Origin: a bacterium
GTDB lineage: Bacteria; Desulfobacterota; JAPLJL01
NCBI GenBank assembly: GCA_028713675.1
Contig: JAQTNV010000069.1
Span: forward strand, 1-16,709
DNA length: 16,709 bases
Direction: 5' to 3'
Numbering within the stretch: the first letter of the stretch is position 1; each line of letters begins with the position of its first letter. Under the pieces are notes generated by a model, which was given only the letters and a program-made list of their open reading frames with translations, searched no databases and was not told the DNA's origin. Made by a program: the position numbers and the translations under genes. Of the stretch, positions 15,047 through 16,709 are shown in pieces.

Positions 15047-16294
15047 ATGAATAAATCCGCCCATAAACCCCAAGCCGAAATAATCTTCGAAGCGCCCCTG
15101 GCGCGGGGGATCAAGCCTCTCGAGGCCTACAAGGAACAGTCCTGGAAGTGCGTCCGCTGCGGGATGTGCCGGGGGGTCAACCCCGAGAAGGTCCAGAGCC
15201 AGCGGTATTCCGACAGCTGCCCGGCCGGGACCCGCTTCAAGTATGAATCCTATTTCTCCTCCGGGCGGCAGGAGATCATCCGGGCCCTGACCGCGGATCC
15301 CCCGGAACTCGAGATCACCGAGCGTCTCCTCAAGGTGATCTATACCTGTACCGCCTGCGGCCACTGCCAGGTAAACTGCAACCCGATCAAGAACAATGAA
15401 CCCCTGAACGCTTTCACCGCCCTCCGGGAGTGGCTGGTCCAGAAGGGGTACGGCCCCCTTCCCGGGCATAACGTCCTGATCAAGTCCATCCAGAATTACG
15501 ACAACCCCTGGATGCGGCCGCGCGGCGGCCGGGACAAGTGGGCCAAGGATCTGAAGGTCAAGGATCTCAACCAGGAAAAGGCCGAGGTCCTTTATTATGT
15601 CGGTTGTACCGGCGCTTACGACCCGAATTTCCAGCCGGTGGCCCAGGCGACCGCCGCCATCCTTTCCCGGGCGGGGGTTGATTTCGGGATCCTGGGCAAG
15701 TCCGAGCGCTGCTGCGGGAGCACCATGCTCCGGGTCGGGGACCGGGCGGGATTCGAGAAAAACCTGGCCCCCAACCTCGAGAAGTTCAATTCCCTGGGGG
15801 CCAAGGTCATCGTGACCGCCTGTGCCGGATGCTACAGCACCCTGAAGCACGAGTACGCGGAGCATCTCGAGGCCCCGGTGTTGCATATCACCGAGTACCT
15901 GGCCCAGCTGCTGCGGGAAAAGCGGATCAACTTCAGGAAGGAACTGCCCCGGGTGGTAACCTACCACGATCCCTGCCACATCGGGAGATACTGCGGAGTC
16001 TACGACGCGCCCCGGGAGGTCCTTCGGGCGATTCCGGGGCTGGAGTTCCGTGAGCTCGAGCGCCGGCGGGAGTACTCCTGGTGCTGCGGTTCGGGAGGAG
16101 GGGTGAAGAGCGCCTTTCCCGACTTCGCGGTCTGGACGGCGGGGGAGCGTCTGCAGGAGGTCAAGGACATCGGGGCCGCCGGCCTGGTGACCGCCTGCCC
16201 GTTCTGCGAACAGAACTTCGCCGATGCCAACGCGTTCGGCGGGCACAACCTGGAGCTTTACGACCTGGCCCGCCTGGTTTCGGAACTGCTTTGA
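15047..16294 (+). CDS. Fe-S oxidoreductase with two CCG domains (GlcF/HdrD-like)
   Basis: 415 residues from ATG 15047; a GTG at 15038 is an alternative, and neither has a clear ribosome binding site. The N-terminal ferredoxin region has one regular cluster, CTACGHCQVNC (Cys101, 104, 107, 111), and one irregular one, CVRCGMC (Cys35, 38, 41), where the usual fourth Cys is Asn. The next cysteine is Cys58 in SCPAG. Two complete CCG domains follow: Cys222-Cys223-Gly with Cys259-x-x-Cys262, and Cys346-Cys347-Gly with Cys384-x-x-Cys387, plus upstream VGCTG and DPCHIG. These bind the unusual noncubane-type clusters of HdrB or conventional [4Fe-4S] in GlcF. The protein should accept electrons from the two FAD oxidases and pass them to a quinone, ferredoxin or a thiol carrier; which one is unknown. 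Confidence 0.9.
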   Translation: MNKSAHKPQAEIIFEAPLARGIKPLEAYKEQSWKCVRCGMCRGVNPEKVQSQRYSDSCPAGTRFKYESYFSSGRQEIIRALTADPPELEITERLLKVIYTCTACGHCQVNCNPIKNNEPLNAFTALREWLVQKGYGPLPGHNVLIKSIQNYDNPWMRPRGGRDKWAKDLKVKDLNQEKAEVLYYVGCTGAYDPNFQPVAQATAAILSRAGVDFGILGKSERCCGSTMLRVGDRAGFEKNLAPNLEKFNSLGAKVIVTACAGCYSTLKHEYAEHLEAPVLHITEYLAQLLREKRINFRKELPRVVTYHDPCHIGRYCGVYDAPREVLRAIPGLEFRELERRREYSWCCGSGGGVKSAFPDFAVWTAGERLQEVKDIGAAGLVTACPFCEQNFADANAFGGHNLELYDLARLVSELL

Positions 16295-16296
16295 TT

Positions 16297-16317
16297 TCCT
16301 CACGTAATACGTGAGGA
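16297..16317. repeat. Perfect 21-bp palindrome directly after the CCG gene stop
   Basis: TCCTCACGTA (16297-16306), a central A, and its exact reverse complement TACGTGAGGA (16308-16317) start 3 bases after the stop codon. As RNA it is a 9-bp hairpin with a 3-base loop, but no T-run follows, so it may be a 3'-end stabiliser, a processing site or a protein-binding site. Confidence 0.6.
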
Positions 16318-16380
16318 GCATAGGGCATAGAGCAGAGAGCAGAGAGCAGGGAGCAGGGAGCAGGGAGCAAAGGCAAAGGG
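16318..16380. repeat. Heptamer tandem array, nine units
   Basis: In register from 16318: GCATAGG, GCATAGA, GCAGAGA, GCAGAGA, GCAGGGA three times, GCAAAGG, CAAAGGG. The first three bases are constant in most units and the last four drift gradually along the array, as expected from unit-by-unit duplication with mutation. Confidence 0.8.
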
Positions 16381-16398
16381 CATGGCGTTCAAAACGTT

Positions 16399-16457
16399 CA
16401 TTTGGTTTATTTGGTTTCTCTGGTTGCTTTGGTTACCTGCTACCGGCTACCTGCTAC
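16399..16457. repeat. Nonamer array followed by heptamer array
   Basis: Nonamers CATTTGGTT, TATTTGGTT, TCTCTGGTT and GCTTTGGTT run from 16399 to 16434. Two bases later heptamers CTGCTAC, CGGCTAC and CTGCTAC run from 16437 to 16457. CTGCTACCGGCTACCTGC (16437-16454) matches the reverse complement of 13492-13509 at 17 of 18 positions. Confidence 0.75.
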
Positions 16458-16488
16458 CCTCCGGGCCGTAGGCCCTACGGGCCGGAGG
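16458..16488. repeat. Large near-perfect GC-rich palindrome
   Basis: CCTCCGGGCCGTAGG (16458-16472), one C, and CCTACGGGCCGGAGG (16474-16488) are inverted copies with a single mismatch. The folded stem is 14 bp with one G-G opposition and a 3-base loop. No T-run follows. It abuts the heptamers on both sides. Confidence 0.6.
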
Positions 16489-16490
16489 TT

Positions 16491-16511
16491 GCCTACTGCT
16501 TACTGCCTACT
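16491..16511. repeat. Heptamer array, three units
   Basis: GCCTACT, GCTTACT, GCCTACT in exact 7-base register. With the preceding elements, it fills most of the 264-base gap before the SDR gene; 16512-16547 shows nothing I can name. Confidence 0.65.
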
Positions 16512-16558
16512 TGGACTGCGGTCCGCGGTTCGCGATCGATCATTAATAAGGAGCTCAC

Positions 16559-16709
16559 ATGGATAACTTGAACGGCAAACGCGTGGTAATCACCGGCGCG
16601 GCTTCGGGGCTGGGGCGGGCCCTGGCCCTGGTCCTGGCCCGGAAAGGCTGTAAAATCGGCATCGCGGATGTCAACGAAGTCGGTTCCCGGGAGACCCTGG
16701 AGCTGGTGG
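16559..16709 (+). CDS. Short-chain dehydrogenase/reductase, N-terminal part (runs off the window)
   Basis: The start is clear: AAGGAG at 16548-16553, five bases, then ATG 16559. The first 50 residues read MDNLNGKRVVITGAASGLGR, then ALALVLARKGCKIGIADVNE, which is the nucleotide-binding half of a classical SDR with the TGxxxGxG motif (TGAASGLG) and an acidic residue (IAD) at the end of strand beta-2, favouring NAD+ over NADP+. The catalytic Ser-Tyr-Lys region is beyond the window. The family interconverts alcohols and ketones. Its position behind the FAD/FAD/CCG set suggests the same pathway, but the 264-base repeat-filled gap means shared transcription is not assured. Confidence 0.93.
   Translation, partial: MDNLNGKRVVITGAASGLGRALALVLARKGCKIGIADVNEVGSRETLELV

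Noticed and set aside
14862-15050. 62-codon open frame in the gap before the CCG gene
   Set aside because: No ribosome binding site, no domain, and it crosses the terminator-like hairpin; the inverted-repeat structure explains the region better.
14855-16321. Long minus-strand open frame (488 codons) over the CCG gene
   Set aside because: It would span the repeat/RNA gap and a highly conserved Fe-S gene in antisense, with no recognisable domain.
16318-16380. Could the heptamer array be a CRISPR?
   Set aside because: Units are 7 bases, directly adjacent and drifting, with no spacers and no cas genes.
16311-16571. Small open frame across the repeat-filled gap
   Set aside because: Its peptide (EQGAGSREQ, FGLFGFSGCFG) is only the translation of the heptamers and nonamers, and it overlaps the SDR start.

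Overview
The window looks like a fragment of a moderately GC-rich, probably anaerobic bacterium. The setting is dominated by ferredoxin-linked redox enzymes: a ferredoxin-nitroreductase fusion, a ferredoxin-tailed aldo/keto reductase, a 2-hydroxyacyl-CoA dehydratase-like iron-sulfur protein, two FAD oxidases and a heterodisulfide-reductase-like CCG protein. Next to these are lipoproteins built from fibronectin III, SUMF1-type and RCC1 modules. This mix suggests a deltaproteobacterial (Desulfobacterota-like) or candidate-phylum anaerobe. That placement is inference and is not secure.

Layout. Positions 1-5683 read rightward: the 3' end of a SUMF1-domain protein, a 2x[4Fe-4S] ferredoxin-nitroreductase closed by a terminator, a promoter-like site, then a lipoprotein with four FnIII domains and a SUMF1 domain, an FHA protein and an aldo/keto reductase with a C-terminal ferredoxin. 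Positions 5709-7454 read leftward: a small DUF488 protein and a MacB/FtsX-type permease without its ATPase. Positions 7605-9089 (rightward) encode an AT-richer FnIII + RCC1-repeat lipoprotein, facing a leftward YihY-family membrane protein (9190-10101). The last third is a divergent redox locus: a leftward HgdB/BcrB-like protein (10349-11650) faces a rightward series of a long FAD oxidase (GlcD-like), a short FAD oxidase (GlcE-like), a CCG Fe-S protein (GlcF/HdrD-like) and the start of a short-chain dehydrogenase that runs off the window.

How the genes may work together. The three-part FAD/FAD/CCG set resembles glycolate-oxidase-type (GlcDEF) complexes, which oxidise a hydroxy-acid-like substrate and pass electrons through Fe-S clusters. 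With a dehydratase-family protein opposite and an SDR behind, the cluster could handle a hydroxyacyl or hydroxy-acid intermediate. The substrate cannot be read from sequence.

The most unusual non-coding content is a set of short-period tandem arrays (7, 8 or 9 bp words, different at each site) that fill several intergenic gaps and occur in both orientations. The gap at 16295-16558 is almost wholly a mosaic of these arrays and perfect or near-perfect palindromes. A second candidate is 14877-15034, a gap closed by an 11-bp inverted repeat and holding a terminator-like hairpin with competing pairings, which may be a cis-regulatory RNA. No tRNA, rRNA, CRISPR array, transposase or phage gene was seen.
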